Source of the DNA: Azospirillaceae bacterium
GTDB lineage: Bacteria; Pseudomonadota; Alphaproteobacteria; Azospirillales; Azospirillaceae
Reading direction: 5' to 3'
NCBI GenBank assembly: GCA_028283825.1
Contig: JAPWJW010000005.1
Span: 744,001-808,000 of the forward strand
DNA length: 64,000 bases
The stretch's first letter is position 1; every line of letters starts with the position of its first letter. The translations under genes were made by a program, and so were the position numbers. Positions 47,230 through 57,025 of the stretch are shown here, one piece after another. The notes under the pieces are model-generated. The model searched no databases, was not told where the DNA came from, and saw nothing but the letters and a program-made list of their open reading frames with translations.

Positions 47230-49272
47230 ATGATCGACATGCCCACCAGCAACCGGCGCCTGTTCCTGAAGGCGGCCTCGGCCGCCGCCCTTAACGTCGG
47301 CCTGATGCCCGCCGGCATCCGCCAGGCCCTGGCCCTGCCCGCCCGGCGGGTCACCGGCACCCTGCGCGATGTGGAGCATGTCATCATCCTGATGCAGGAG
47401 AACCGGTCCTTCGACCATTATTTCGGCACCCTGCGCGGCGTGCGGGGGTACAACGACCCCCGCGCCATCCAGTTGCCCACGGGCAAGGCCGTATGGCACC
47501 AGCCGGTGACGGCGGGATCGGCCGACGCCATCCTGCCCTTCCGCCTGAACACCGGCACCACCAGCGCCGACTGCATGAAAAGCCTGGATCACAGTTGGAA
47601 GGGCAGCCACGATTTGTGGAAGCACCACGACGCCTGGATCCCGGTGAAGGGCCCCCTGACCATGGGCCACCTGACGCGTGAGGATTTGCCCTACTACCAC
47701 GCCCTGGCCGACGCCTTCACCCTGTGCGACGCCTACCACTGTTCCATCCATGGGCCCACGGGGCCCAACCGGCTGTACCTGTTCTCCGGCACCAGCGGCC
47801 TGGCAGCGGGCCATCCCGGCCTTCAGACCGTCAGCAACATTGATGACGGCAACTGGACGGCCGACATGGGCAAGGATGATCCCACCTTCCCCGGCTTTGG
47901 CTGGACGCCCTATTCGGCGCGCCTGACGGCAGCGGGCGTCAGTTGGAAGGTCTATCAGGAATACGACAATTTCGGCGACAACCCGCTGGGCTGCTTCCCC
48001 ACCTACCGTGGCCTGGACAAGGCCTCGAAAGATTACGCCTGCGCCCGCGCCTGGGTCCCGGGCTCCACCCCTGAGAACGCCGAAGGCACCAATGGCGAGC
48101 ATCTGGTGAAGGCATTCGCCGACGATGTCATGGCCGACCGCCTGCCCTCCGTCTCCTGGATCGTGGCGCCGTTCAAGATGTGTGAGCACCCAGACGCCCC
48201 GCCCGCCTATGGCGAGGTGCTGACGGCGCAACTGGTGGCCGCCCTGGCCGCCAATCCGGAGGTCTGGGCCAAGACCGCCTTCATCCTGAACTATGACGAG
48301 AACGACGGCTTCTTCGACCACGTGGCCCCACCCCTGCCCGCGCTGGACCGCGCTCAGGGCGACAGCACCGTCAGCGTGGAGGGCGAAAACTATCAGGGCA
48401 CGCCCGTCGGCCTGGGCCCCCGCGTGCCCCTGATGGTCATCTCCCCCTGGACGCGGGGCGGCTGGATCAATTCGCAAGTGTTCGACCACACCTCCGTCAT
48501 TCGCTTTCTGGAGGCGCGCTTCGGCGTGAAGGATCCGAACATCACCCCCTGGCGTCGCGCCGTCTGCGGCGACCTGACCAGCCTGTTCGATTTCCACGAT
48601 CCCAACGCCTTCCAGGCCGACACCCTGCCCGACACCAGCGCCTATCGCGGGCGCAGCGACGCGTCCTGCAAGCTGGCGCCGCCGGAAGTGCCGGCCGACC
48701 AGGCCATGCCCCGCCAAGAGCCCGGCGCCCGGCCGGCCCGCGCCCTGCCCTACGTCCTGCACGTGCACAGCCGGACGGAATCGGGCGGCCTGACCTTGGC
48801 CTTTGTCAACGAGGGCAAGGCTGGCGCCGTCTTCGCCGTGCGCGACTTGGCCGGCAGCGCCGGGCCCTGGCACTACACGGTGGAGCCCGGGAAGCGGCTG
48901 GAAGGCCATTGGCCCGCCGAGGCCGGCCGGCTGGCGGTCTACGGCCCCAACGGCTTCCTGCGGGAATTCCATGGCGACGGCGTGATCGCCGAGGCCGCGT
49001 ACGATGTCGCCGGCCAGCATTTGCGCCTGGCACTGCGCAATCCCGGCACCGTGCCGCTGACCCTGACGGTGCGTAACGCTTATGGCGAAGCGTCCGCCCG
49101 CAGTCACACCCTGGCCCCCGGCGCCATGGTCACCGACGCCTGGGACATCGCCGGCGCCGGTTGCTGGTACGACCTGGAGGTCACCTGCGCCGAGCATCCG
49201 GACTTTCGCCGGCGCCTGGCCGGCCATATGGAGACCGGACGGCCGAGCATCAGCGACCCGGCCCTGGGCTGA
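47230..49272 (+). CDS. Phosphocholine-specific phospholipase C, Tat-exported
   Basis: 680 residues from ATG 47230 (ATG 47239 also possible). The N-terminus SNRRLFLKAASAAALNVGLM is a twin-arginine signal. The phosphoesterase domain has VEHVIILMQENRSFDHYFGT (metal-binding and nucleophile region), SIHGPTGPNRLYLFSGT, LNYDENDGFFDHVAPP and DHTSVIRFLEARFGV. C-terminal bacterial PLC repeats (LPYVLHVHSRTESGGLTLAF, LRLALRNPGTVPLTLTVRNA) complete the family architecture of PlcN/PlcH enzymes. It hydrolyses phosphatidylcholine or sphingomyelin outside the cytoplasm. It lies 154 bp before a TonB receptor, at the head of a phosphorus-related block. Confidence 0.95.
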   Translation: MIDMPTSNRRLFLKAASAAALNVGLMPAGIRQALALPARRVTGTLRDVEHVIILMQENRSFDHYFGTLRGVRGYNDPRAIQLPTGKAVWHQPVTAGSADAILPFRLNTGTTSADCMKSLDHSWKGSHDLWKHHDAWIPVKGPLTMGHLTREDLPYYHALADAFTLCDAYHCSIHGPTGPNRLYLFSGTSGLAAGHPGLQTVSNIDDGNWTADMGKDDPTFPGFGWTPYSARLTAAGVSWKVYQEYDNFGDNPLGCFPTYRGLDKASKDYACARAWVPGSTPENAEGTNGEHLVKAFADDVMADRLPSVSWIVAPFKMCEHPDAPPAYGEVLTAQLVAALAANPEVWAKTAFILNYDENDGFFDHVAPPLPALDRAQGDSTVSVEGENYQGTPVGLGPRVPLMVISPWTRGGWINSQVFDHTSVIRFLEARFGVKDPNITPWRRAVCGDLTSLFDFHDPNAFQADTLPDTSAYRGRSDASCKLAPPEVPADQAMPRQEPGARPARALPYVLHVHSRTESGGLTLAFVNEGKAGAVFAVRDLAGSAGPWHYTVEPGKRLEGHWPAEAGRLAVYGPNGFLREFHGDGVIAEAAYDVAGQHLRLALRNPGTVPLTLTVRNAYGEASARSHTLAPGAMVTDAWDIAGAGCWYDLEVTCAEHPDFRRRLAGHMETGRPSISDPALG

Positions 49273-49426
49273 CGGGATGGGGGCCGAAGCGAAACGGGGC
49301 TGGCGGCGCAACCATTGGGGGAGTGGGACTAAAGTTCCGTGACAGCCCGGAATCTCGGGCTCGCCTGCGTCTTGGCTTTGCGAGGGCGCCCGTCGTGGGC
49401 GTCCATGACGGAGCCGAAATAAGATC

Positions 49427-52228
49427 ATGCGACACCCGATGCTCAAGGACGTCCTGCTGTGCGGCGCCATGGCCGCCGCCCTGCTGGCCGCACCGACCAT
49501 CCATGCCGCCGACGCCGCCACCCCAACCCCGGCCTCAGCCGAAGCCGCGACGGCGGCCGCCGGCGACGCCAGCGACCTTCAGGAAATCCTGGTCTTCGCC
49601 AACCGCGACCAAGCCGACAACGGCAAGATGCGGGCGTCCAACACGGTGGACATCATGTCCGCCGCCGATCTGGAACACACCGCCGTGCATAACGTGGCGG
49701 AAGCGCTGGGCCTGCTGCCCGGCATCACCGTCAGCAACACCGGCCAGTCGGTGGCGGGCGGCATCGACGGCGCCTCGCGCGGCGAAGGCATGCTGGTCGC
49801 CATCCGGGGCATGAACTCCGAATTCGCGCTCGACACCATCAACGGCGTGGAGGTGGCGCAGGGCCTGCCCTACAGCCGCAGCGTCCAGCTGGATCTGCTG
49901 CCGCCGTCCGGCCTGCAGACCATCGTCGTCAACAAGACGCTGGACGCGTCGATGAGCGGGGCCGCCATTTCCGGCACCGTCGACTTCCGCACCCCCACCG
50001 CCTTCGACTTCGACCAGCCGCTGCACTTCAGCGTCCAGGGCGGCGCCCGCCTGGAAAGCCGCGCCCGCGACTATGGCAACAATGGCCTGGGCGGCAACAC
50101 GGCGGCGGAAATCGCCAGCCAGTTCGGCCGTGACCGCCAGTTCGGCATCTATGTCAGCGGCTATTACGACAAGCGCTATTTCACCAACAGTGAAATGGCC
50201 GGCATCGACAGCGCCCACAACGACGGCGGCTGGGGCTTCGCCGTCAGCAGCACGGCCGACGGTTCCACCAACCCGAAGGGCGTGGACCCGGCGTCCAACC
50301 TGCGCCAGACCGGCATCAGCGTCGGCGTGTCCGACGGCTTCACCGAACGCTACGGCGGCAACCTGTCGCTGGACTGGCATCCGGACGACACCACGTCCAT
50401 CTTCCTGCGCGGGTCCTTCGCGCGCGAGAACGCGGAGCAGGACAGCACGCTGAGCCAGATCATCAGCACCAGCAAAAGCTGGAACGCCCTGCCCAGCGGC
50501 CTCTACGGCCTGAGCGTGGACAAGTACCGCACGTCGGTCTGGTATGAGACCAATCCGGAACGCGCCGACCTGTCCACCATCCAGCTGGGTGGCGAGAAGA
50601 AGCTGGGCGGGTTCACCCTGTCGCCGACCGTGTTCTTCAGCGCCGCCGACAACGACCGCCCCAACCATATCGAGGCGTCGATCCGCAACGACCAGTACAG
50701 CAGTGCCGCGCAGTTCAGCAGCGGCATCGCCGGCATGGGCACCAGCGGCGGCTTCCCGGTGCCGGTGCTCAGCAGCGCCATGTACAACGCCCTGAACAAC
50801 GCCGGCGACACCCTGTGGGCACGCCGCGCCGGTGAACTGACCCAGCAGGGCAGCCGCCAGGACAAGTACGGCGCCAAGCTGGACGGCCGTTACGACTTCA
50901 GCGACGAAGGCCCGCTATCCTTCATCAAGGCCGGCGTGAAGTATGTGGAGGACACCCGCCAGGTGACCAACCGCGACTGGACCAACGCCTATTTCTCTGA
51001 CCTGGGTTACCCCAACAGCACCTGGTCCAGCCTGGGCATCAGCAACGGCAGCTATTCCTCGGTCTTCCCCGGCCAGTACAACTGGTCGGTGCCCAAGGTG
51101 AACCAGCAGGCGCTGCTGAAGTATTTCTATGCCAACCAGACGGCCAGCAGCTTCGACACCTGCAACAGCAACTATGTCGATAACGAGAACTGCAACACCC
51201 TGAAGGGGCGTGAGCAGGTCACGTCCGCCTACCTGATGGGCGACATGCAGTTCGGCCAGGTGGAGGTCATTCCCGGCATCCGCTTTGAGCACATGGACAT
51301 CCACAACACCTTCTGGCAGCTGAACAGCGATGGCGTCACCGTCGGCCACTGGGCCAACAGCGCCACCACCTATAACGAGCCGCTGCCCAGCCTGCTGGTG
51401 AACTGGCGTCCGGACCAGGACAGCGTCTACCGCGCCTCCGTCACCCGGTCCTACACCCCGCCGGCCCTGGTGCAGCTGGGCGCCTCCTCCACCGTATCGA
51501 CCAGCGCCGACACGGGCGTGAAGACCATCACCGAGGGCAACCCCAACCTGAAGCCGATCGAGAGCACCAACTTCGACGTCTCGGGCGAATGGCACAGCAA
51601 CCAGGGCGGCGTCGCCTCGGTCGCGCTGTACTACAAGCGGCTGTCGAACTACCTGTTCGACAACGGTTCCACCCTGGTGAACCCCTACACCACCACCAGC
51701 GACCTGGTCAGCATCAGCCAGCCCAAGAACGGCGGCAGCGGCGACGTCTACGGCATGGAACTGTCGTTCCGGCAGAAGATGAACACCGTGTTCAGCGGCT
51801 GGATGTCCGGCTTCGCCGTGGGCGGCAACCTGACCCGCCAGTGGTCGATGGTGGATACCGGCATCACCGGCCTGGATACCGACCAGCCCATCCAGAACGC
51901 GCCCAACTGGCTGGCCAACGCCACCCTGTCGTATGAGATCGCCGGCTTCTCCGCCGACCTGACCTACAACTACACCGGATCGTACCTGGCCTATTACGAT
52001 TACCTGGGCCAGGGCGGCAGCTGGGACAACATGTGGGTGCGGCCGACCAACCGCCTGGACCTGCATGTCGGGTACAAGTTCGACAACGGTTTCAGCGTCG
52101 ATGGATCCGTGTCCAACCTGACCGGCAACTACACCTACTGGGCGCACATCGGGCGCCAGAGCCTGACCCTGTCCAACATCGTCGACAGCGGCACGACCTC
52201 GCTGCTGACGGTCAAGTACACCTACTAA
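49427..52228 (+). CDS. TonB-dependent receptor
   Basis: 933 residues. The signal peptide is LKDVLLCGAMAAALLAAPTI, with cleavage near HAADA. The plug has VAEALGLLPGITVSNTGQSV, ARGEGMLVAIRGMNSEFALD-like text, INGVEVAQGLPYSRSVQLDL and VVNKTLDASMSGAAISGTVD. The barrel ends YWAHIGRQSLTLSNIVDSGT then LTVKYTY. It shares the PYSR.VQL.LLPP plug segment with the receptor at 53920, so the two are relatives. It should import an unidentified ligand released by neighbouring secreted phosphatases. A double hairpin terminator follows at 52241-52298. Confidence 0.93.
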   Translation: MRHPMLKDVLLCGAMAAALLAAPTIHAADAATPTPASAEAATAAAGDASDLQEILVFANRDQADNGKMRASNTVDIMSAADLEHTAVHNVAEALGLLPGITVSNTGQSVAGGIDGASRGEGMLVAIRGMNSEFALDTINGVEVAQGLPYSRSVQLDLLPPSGLQTIVVNKTLDASMSGAAISGTVDFRTPTAFDFDQPLHFSVQGGARLESRARDYGNNGLGGNTAAEIASQFGRDRQFGIYVSGYYDKRYFTNSEMAGIDSAHNDGGWGFAVSSTADGSTNPKGVDPASNLRQTGISVGVSDGFTERYGGNLSLDWHPDDTTSIFLRGSFARENAEQDSTLSQIISTSKSWNALPSGLYGLSVDKYRTSVWYETNPERADLSTIQLGGEKKLGGFTLSPTVFFSAADNDRPNHIEASIRNDQYSSAAQFSSGIAGMGTSGGFPVPVLSSAMYNALNNAGDTLWARRAGELTQQGSRQDKYGAKLDGRYDFSDEGPLSFIKAGVKYVEDTRQVTNRDWTNAYFSDLGYPNSTWSSLGISNGSYSSVFPGQYNWSVPKVNQQALLKYFYANQTASSFDTCNSNYVDNENCNTLKGREQVTSAYLMGDMQFGQVEVIPGIRFEHMDIHNTFWQLNSDGVTVGHWANSATTYNEPLPSLLVNWRPDQDSVYRASVTRSYTPPALVQLGASSTVSTSADTGVKTITEGNPNLKPIESTNFDVSGEWHSNQGGVASVALYYKRLSNYLFDNGSTLVNPYTTTSDLVSISQPKNGGSGDVYGMELSFRQKMNTVFSGWMSGFAVGGNLTRQWSMVDTGITGLDTDQPIQNAPNWLANATLSYEIAGFSADLTYNYTGSYLAYYDYLGQGGSWDNMWVRPTNRLDLHVGYKFDNGFSVDGSVSNLTGNYTYWAHIGRQSLTLSNIVDSGTTSLLTVKYTY

Positions 52229-52240
52229 GCGGCGCGCGAA

Positions 52241-52298
52241 ACCCCAGGCATAACCTGGGGTTGGCGGGGACAGGCACGCCCGTCCCCGCCCTTTCTTT
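52241..52298 (+). terminator. Tandem hairpins after the TonB receptor
   Basis: Hairpin 1 pairs ACCCCAGG (52241-52248) with CCTGGGGT (52254-52261). Hairpin 2 pairs GGCGGGGAC (52263-52271) with GTCCCCGCC (52282-52290) and is followed by CTTTCTTT. The second is a good intrinsic terminator for the receptor gene and separates it from the sigma-factor operon. Confidence 0.8.
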
Positions 52299-52419
52299 CC
52301 ACCCCCGCGTCCCTGTCATCCGGACCCTGCACATGGCGCAGCCCACCATCATAAATCTGAAGCCAAGCGCCGCTATGACCTTCACGGCAACCGGCCCCGC
52401 CGGCCGGTCGAGAGGACAG

Positions 52420-52956
52420 ATGGACAGGCACGCCGAGAACCACGCCTTCGAGGACGCGGACAGCGCCGACCTTGAGGCGCACCAGTCGCTGCTGCGTGGC
52501 TATTTCGCCCGCCGGATCCGGCAGACGCAGGACGTGGACGACTATGTCCAGGACGTCTATCTGCGCGCGCTGGCCGCCGCCCCCTCACGCGGGGTGGAGA
52601 ACTGGCGCGCCTTCCTGCTGCGCGTGGCCAACAACCTGCTGGTCGACCGCTTCCGCCGCAACGCCACCCGCCATCACGACGCCCACCAGGCGCTGGACGA
52701 TGTCGGTGAACTGACGGATGAGAACGGCCACAGCCCCGAACACACCGCCATGATGCGCCAGGAACTGGCCTGCCTGGAGGCTGCCTTGCGCACCGTCGAT
52801 CCCCTGGCCCGCCACGCCTTCCTGCTGGTGCGCGTCGATGGCTTGAGCCACCGCGAGGTGGCCGGCCGCCTGGGCCTTGAGGTCAAAATGGTATCCCGTC
52901 ACATCGAACGCGTCCTGGCCCACCTGGCCCGCACGTTGGTGGAGCCGACGCGTTGA
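52420..52956 (+). CDS. ECF-type (FecI-like) RNA polymerase sigma factor
   Basis: 178 residues from ATG 52420, preceded by AGAGGA; in-frame ATGs at 52375 and 52333 are alternatives. Region 2 is LRGYFARRIRQTQDVDDYVQ followed by DVYLRALAA and LRVANNLLVDRFRRNATRHH. Region 4 is ARHAFLLVRVDGLSHREVAG, then LGLEVKMVSRHIERVLAHL. The sequence fits FecI-group sigma factors that switch on outer-membrane receptor genes. It overlaps the anti-sigma start (TTGA at 52953-52956), and a TonB receptor with signalling domain follows, the classical FecI-FecR-FecA order. Confidence 0.92.
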   Translation: MDRHAENHAFEDADSADLEAHQSLLRGYFARRIRQTQDVDDYVQDVYLRALAAAPSRGVENWRAFLLRVANNLLVDRFRRNATRHHDAHQALDDVGELTDENGHSPEHTAMMRQELACLEAALRTVDPLARHAFLLVRVDGLSHREVAGRLGLEVKMVSRHIERVLAHLARTLVEPTR

Positions 52957-53951
52957 CGCCCACGGACATTGATAACGCCATCCTGGAAAGTGCCGCCGCC
53001 TGGATGCGCCGCATCCGCAAGGGCGAGTTGGGCCTTGAGGACAAGCGGGCGCTGCAAGCCTGGCTGGCGGCGGACATCCGCCATGTCGCAGCATTGGACC
53101 TGGTGACCCAGGCCTGGACGGTCAGCGGCGCCATCGACGATAAGGGCCCCCTGCGGCCGGACCTGATGCGGGCCCGCGGCCTGCGCCTGGCCGACGGCCG
53201 CACCCGCCCCCACCGGCAGCCCCGGCGGCGCCTGGTGTGGATGCCGACGGCGGTTGGCCTCGCCACCGCCCTGGCGGTGGTGCTGGTCTGGCTGTGGAAC
53301 GGCGCGGTCAGCGAGGCCGATTATGTCACCGCCGCCCACGACCGGCCGCAGGTCACGCTGTCGGACGGCACGGTGATGCGCCTGGGCGGCCTGACCCACC
53401 TGCACGTGCGCATCGACCCGCTGGGCCGCCGGGTTGACCTGTCGGAGGGCGAGGCCGAGTTCCAGGTGACGCATGAGGCCATGCGCCCCTTCCACGTCCT
53501 GGCCGGCGGCATCGAGGTGCGCGACATCGGCACCCGCTTCACCGTCACCGCCCACGGAACCCAGGTGCGTGCCGTGTTGCAGGAGGGGGCGGCCGAGATC
53601 CGCGACCGGGCCAGCGGCCGGGTACTGTTGCAGCTGAAACCGGGGCAGCAGGCGGAGCAGGACGGCGCCGGCCCCGTGCGCCTGGCCCAGGCCGACCTGG
53701 CTAAGGTGGCGGCGAAACAGGATGGCCGCATGCTGTTCGACGACATGCCCCTGTCGCAGGTGCTGCCGGAGGTGGCGGCCCGCACCGGCATCATCCTGCG
53801 GCTGGAGGATCCGGCCCTGGGCGCCATCCGGGTCAGCGGCAGCTATCGCACCGACGATATCACCGGTTTCCTGGCCGCCTTGGCCCGCCTGCATCCCATC
53901 ACCTGGAAACAGGATGCGAATGGGGATTACCGGATTGCCCGCCGCCGGTAA
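52953..53951 (+). CDS. FecR-family anti-sigma factor
   Basis: 332 residues from the TTG at 52953, with GGAG eight bases upstream. The cytoplasmic head (AAAWMRRIRKGELGLEDKRA, LQAWLAADIRHVAALD) is the DUF4880/FecR N-terminal pattern. One membrane helix (about 96-114, MPTAVGLATALAVVLVWLW) precedes the periplasmic FecR domain (VTLSDGTVMRLGGLTHLHVR, VDLSEGEAEFQVTH, FHVLAGGIEVRDIGTRF). The C-terminal ISDVLP-like part and STN-like tail (MLFDDMPLSQVLPEVAARTG) should contact the receptor's signalling domain. Its end overlaps the receptor gene start by 32 bp. Confidence 0.92.
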   Translation: MTPTDIDNAILESAAAWMRRIRKGELGLEDKRALQAWLAADIRHVAALDLVTQAWTVSGAIDDKGPLRPDLMRARGLRLADGRTRPHRQPRRRLVWMPTAVGLATALAVVLVWLWNGAVSEADYVTAAHDRPQVTLSDGTVMRLGGLTHLHVRIDPLGRRVDLSEGEAEFQVTHEAMRPFHVLAGGIEVRDIGTRFTVTAHGTQVRAVLQEGAAEIRDRASGRVLLQLKPGQQAEQDGAGPVRLAQADLAKVAAKQDGRMLFDDMPLSQVLPEVAARTGIILRLEDPALGAIRVSGSYRTDDITGFLAALARLHPITWKQDANGDYRIARRR

Positions 53952-56900
53952 GCCCATCCACGCCGATGCCGCCCGCCGCGTCACACGGTGGCCGGCGGTG
54001 CCGCTGATGCTGTCGTGCAGCCTGCTGGCCCTGCGGCCCGAGGGCGCGATGGCGGCGGCCGGCTATGCCGTGACGGCCCAGCCCCTGGGGGCGGCCCTGC
54101 TGGACCTGGCGCGCCAGGCCGGCCGCGACGTGCTGTTCCGTCCGGAACTGGTGCAGGGCTGCCAGGCGCCGGCCGTCAGCGGCGTCAATGATTTCGAGAC
54201 GGCGGTGGCCCGGCTGATCGGCGGCTGTCATCTGCGCTATCGCCTGGGCGACGGCGGCGCCATTGAGCTGGAACGCCAGCCGGTGGCCGCCACCGTCCTG
54301 CCCGCAATGTCCACCGGCCCGGCACCGGAAGTGCTGATCATCAGGGCGCCGGCCCGGGGAATCGCCCTGCCGGCATCCGGCATCACCGGCCTGACGGAGG
54401 TGCTGAGCGGCGACCAAATGCATGAGCACGCCGACCAGACCCTGGCGGAAAGTCTGGGCCGGCTGGCCGGCGTCAACGTGCTGGTGACATCCTTGCAAGG
54501 GGATCTGGGCGGCATCGACCGGGCGGCGCGCGGCGAGGGCCAGTTCGCCGCCGTACGCGGGCTGGACAGCGCCTATAGCGTCACCCGGCTGGACGGCGTG
54601 GCGGTGGCGCAAAGCATGCCCTACAGCCGGGCGGTGCAACTGAGCCTGCTGCCCCCGCTGGCGATGGAGGGGGTGGAACTGACCAAGACGCCAGACGCCA
54701 GCGACGACGGCGATGCCACCGCCGGCCAGTTCGACCTGCATCTCGCCTCCGCCCTGGAAAGTGGGGAGCACACCCGCCTGCTGGTGCAGGGCAATGCGGA
54801 CCAGCAATCCCTGGAACTGGGCCGGCCCGGCGCCGGCGGCCTGGCCACCCTGGACATCGCCCGGCAGTTCGGGCCCGACCACAGCCTGGGCCTGGCGCTG
54901 AACGCCTATTACGGCCGCAACCGCTTCGCCAGCGTGGAGCAGTCCTATCAGTCCACCCAGTTCGAATACCGCATCACCGATGCCAGCGGCCATGTGCCGG
55001 CCGGCATGGATCCGGCCAATGACCTGCTGCCCACCTCCCTCAACATCCAATACTCGGAAGGGGAAACCCGGCGCTGGGGCGGCAGCCTGGCCGGAGACTG
55101 GCAGCCCAGCGACAGCTTCCACGCCTTCGCCCACGTGACGGTGGCGACCGCCGACACGGACCAGGAGGTCTACCAGATGGGTTTCCAGGGTGGGCGCGAC
55201 GCCACCTTCCTGACCCGCACCGCCTTGGGCGACGGCCTGTATGAGACCAGCAGCGTCAAGACCCAGGTGCATTACTGGTTCGAGACCAACCCCGACACCG
55301 CCACCCTGGGCACGGCGCAGTTGGGCGGCGACTGGCGAGACGGCGCCCTGACCCTGTCGCCCCGCCTGTTCTACACCTGGGGCGAAAACGGCCGGCCGCA
55401 GCATATCGAGATGTCGTTCTGGAACCCGACCACCACCACCGTGGCGCAGGGGCTGAGCCTGAGCAATCGCGACGGCTATCCCGTCATCACCGGGCCGGCC
55501 GGGGCGCAGGCCCTGGCCCGCGACGTGGAAAACCTGCCCGTCTCCAACCAGGGGCAGATCACCAGCCTGTCCAGCCAGCAGCAGCGATTGGGCGGCGCCC
55601 TGGACGGCAAGCTGAAACTGGGCCCCGACGCCGTGCTGGAGGCCGGGTTCAAGATCACCGACAGCCATCGCGACAGCTATCGCCGCGACCAGGAGGGGCA
55701 GCTGGTGGGCGGGCTGGGTGCGGTGGACGCCGGCACCACCGTGGCCGACCTGGCGCGGGTGGGCCTGCGCGCCGGCACGCTGGCCACCACCCTGGCCGGC
55801 GTCTATGACTACGCCTTCCCCCTGATCAACGCCGACCGGCTGGCCGCGCTGTACAAGGCGCGCGATGCCGGCGCCACCTGGACCGCCGACGACTGGAACG
55901 CCAACACGCTGAGCGGTGGTGAACGCACGGTGGCGGCCTATGCCCAGGCGCGGCTGACCTTCGGGGATTGGGAGGTTCTGCCCGGGTTCCGGGCGGAATT
56001 CTCCGACATCGACAGCACCTATTGGCTTTCGGGTAACAACGGCGTGCCGGCCGATGGCGTGAACTATGGCTGGAACCGCAGCGACAGCCATTTCGCGGCC
56101 TTGCTGCCCCGGGTGCTGGCCCGCTGGCAGCCCGACGTCCAATCCACCTATCGCGCCGCCATCTGGACCAGCCAGAGCGCCCCCGCCCCCTATCAGCTGG
56201 CGGGCAACGCCACCGTCACCCAGGACGGCGACGGCGTGCTGACCATCACCAAGGGCAATCCCAACCTGCAGGCGGTGGACGGCGTGAACTTCGACCTGTC
56301 CGGCACCTGGCAATGGACGGGGGCCGGCATCGGCGCCACCGGCATGGGGGCGGAGGGCGGCGGCCACCTGGAACTGGCCCTCTTCCACAAGCGGCTGATG
56401 CATTACCTGTACGATGCCGGCGGCAATCTGGCGGTGGACTCATCCACCAGCGACCAGACCACCCATCTCAGCATCCCGGCCAACGGCGGCACGGCCAAGC
56501 TGACGGGGGCCGAACTGTCGCTGGAGCAGCGACTGGCCGTGCTGGCGCCCGCCCTGCCGTCGGGCATCGCCGATGTGGTGTCCCGCTTCGGCGTGGCCGG
56601 CACGCTCAGTTGGGAGACCACCGCGGTGCGGCTGGACAACGCCGATTTGGACACGGTGGAACGGGTGCAATACGCGCCCCGTTGGCTGGCCAGCCTGCAA
56701 CTGCGCTACGACCAGGACCGCGTCCACGCCGCCTTGGATTATCGCTGGGCTGACGACTATGTGCAGTCCTACGGCACCGCCTCCGTCTCCGGCGGGGGTG
56801 TCACCATGGCCGGCAGCGCGCTGGACACCTGGGTGCGGCCGTCCCGCCGGTTGGACTTCAGCACCGCCTATGACGCCGGCGGTGGTTTGAGCGCCCGCCT

Positions 56901-57024
56901 GACCGTCCGCAATTTGGCCGGCAACCTGGCCTATCGTACCAGCATCGGCCGGCACAGCGACGCCGTCCTCCAGACCATCGACGCCGGCCGCAGTTTCGAG
57001 CTGGGCCTGCAACAGGATTTCTGA
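53920..57024 (+). CDS. TonB-dependent transducer receptor with STN signalling domain
   Basis: 1034 residues from ATG 53920, with AGGA five bases upstream; ATG 53914 is an alternative. A signal peptide (WPAVPLMLSCSLLALRPEGA) is followed by an STN domain (YAVTAQPLGAALLDLARQAG, RDVLFRPELVQG, FETAVARLIGGCHLRYRLGD). This is the piece that talks to FecR. The plug contains LAESLGRLAGVNVLV, AVRGLDSAYSVTRLDGVAVA, MPYSRAVQLSLLPPLAMEGV and ELTKTPDASDDGDATAGQFD. The barrel ends ASIGRH-like SIGRHSDAVL then FELGLQQDF. It senses and imports a ligand and triggers its own sigma factor. The next gene starts 1 bp after its stop. Confidence 0.92.
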   Translation: MGITGLPAAGKPIHADAARRVTRWPAVPLMLSCSLLALRPEGAMAAAGYAVTAQPLGAALLDLARQAGRDVLFRPELVQGCQAPAVSGVNDFETAVARLIGGCHLRYRLGDGGAIELERQPVAATVLPAMSTGPAPEVLIIRAPARGIALPASGITGLTEVLSGDQMHEHADQTLAESLGRLAGVNVLVTSLQGDLGGIDRAARGEGQFAAVRGLDSAYSVTRLDGVAVAQSMPYSRAVQLSLLPPLAMEGVELTKTPDASDDGDATAGQFDLHLASALESGEHTRLLVQGNADQQSLELGRPGAGGLATLDIARQFGPDHSLGLALNAYYGRNRFASVEQSYQSTQFEYRITDASGHVPAGMDPANDLLPTSLNIQYSEGETRRWGGSLAGDWQPSDSFHAFAHVTVATADTDQEVYQMGFQGGRDATFLTRTALGDGLYETSSVKTQVHYWFETNPDTATLGTAQLGGDWRDGALTLSPRLFYTWGENGRPQHIEMSFWNPTTTTVAQGLSLSNRDGYPVITGPAGAQALARDVENLPVSNQGQITSLSSQQQRLGGALDGKLKLGPDAVLEAGFKITDSHRDSYRRDQEGQLVGGLGAVDAGTTVADLARVGLRAGTLATTLAGVYDYAFPLINADRLAALYKARDAGATWTADDWNANTLSGGERTVAAYAQARLTFGDWEVLPGFRAEFSDIDSTYWLSGNNGVPADGVNYGWNRSDSHFAALLPRVLARWQPDVQSTYRAAIWTSQSAPAPYQLAGNATVTQDGDGVLTITKGNPNLQAVDGVNFDLSGTWQWTGAGIGATGMGAEGGGHLELALFHKRLMHYLYDAGGNLAVDSSTSDQTTHLSIPANGGTAKLTGAELSLEQRLAVLAPALPSGIADVVSRFGVAGTLSWETTAVRLDNADLDTVERVQYAPRWLASLQLRYDQDRVHAALDYRWADDYVQSYGTASVSGGGVTMAGSALDTWVRPSRRLDFSTAYDAGGGLSARLTVRNLAGNLAYRTSIGRHSDAVLQTIDAGRSFELGLQQDF

Positions 57025-57025
57025 C

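Noticed and set aside
47197-49521. Minus-strand open frame opposite the phospholipase C gene
   Set aside because: Phospholipase motifs and Tat signal are on the plus strand; the other frame is Gly/Ala/Gln-rich with no domain.
52313-52334. CTGTCAT followed by CTGCACAT, resembling a Pho box upstream of the sigma factor
   Set aside because: The second half does not match CTGTCAT at the required 4-bp spacing, so only one half-site is present.
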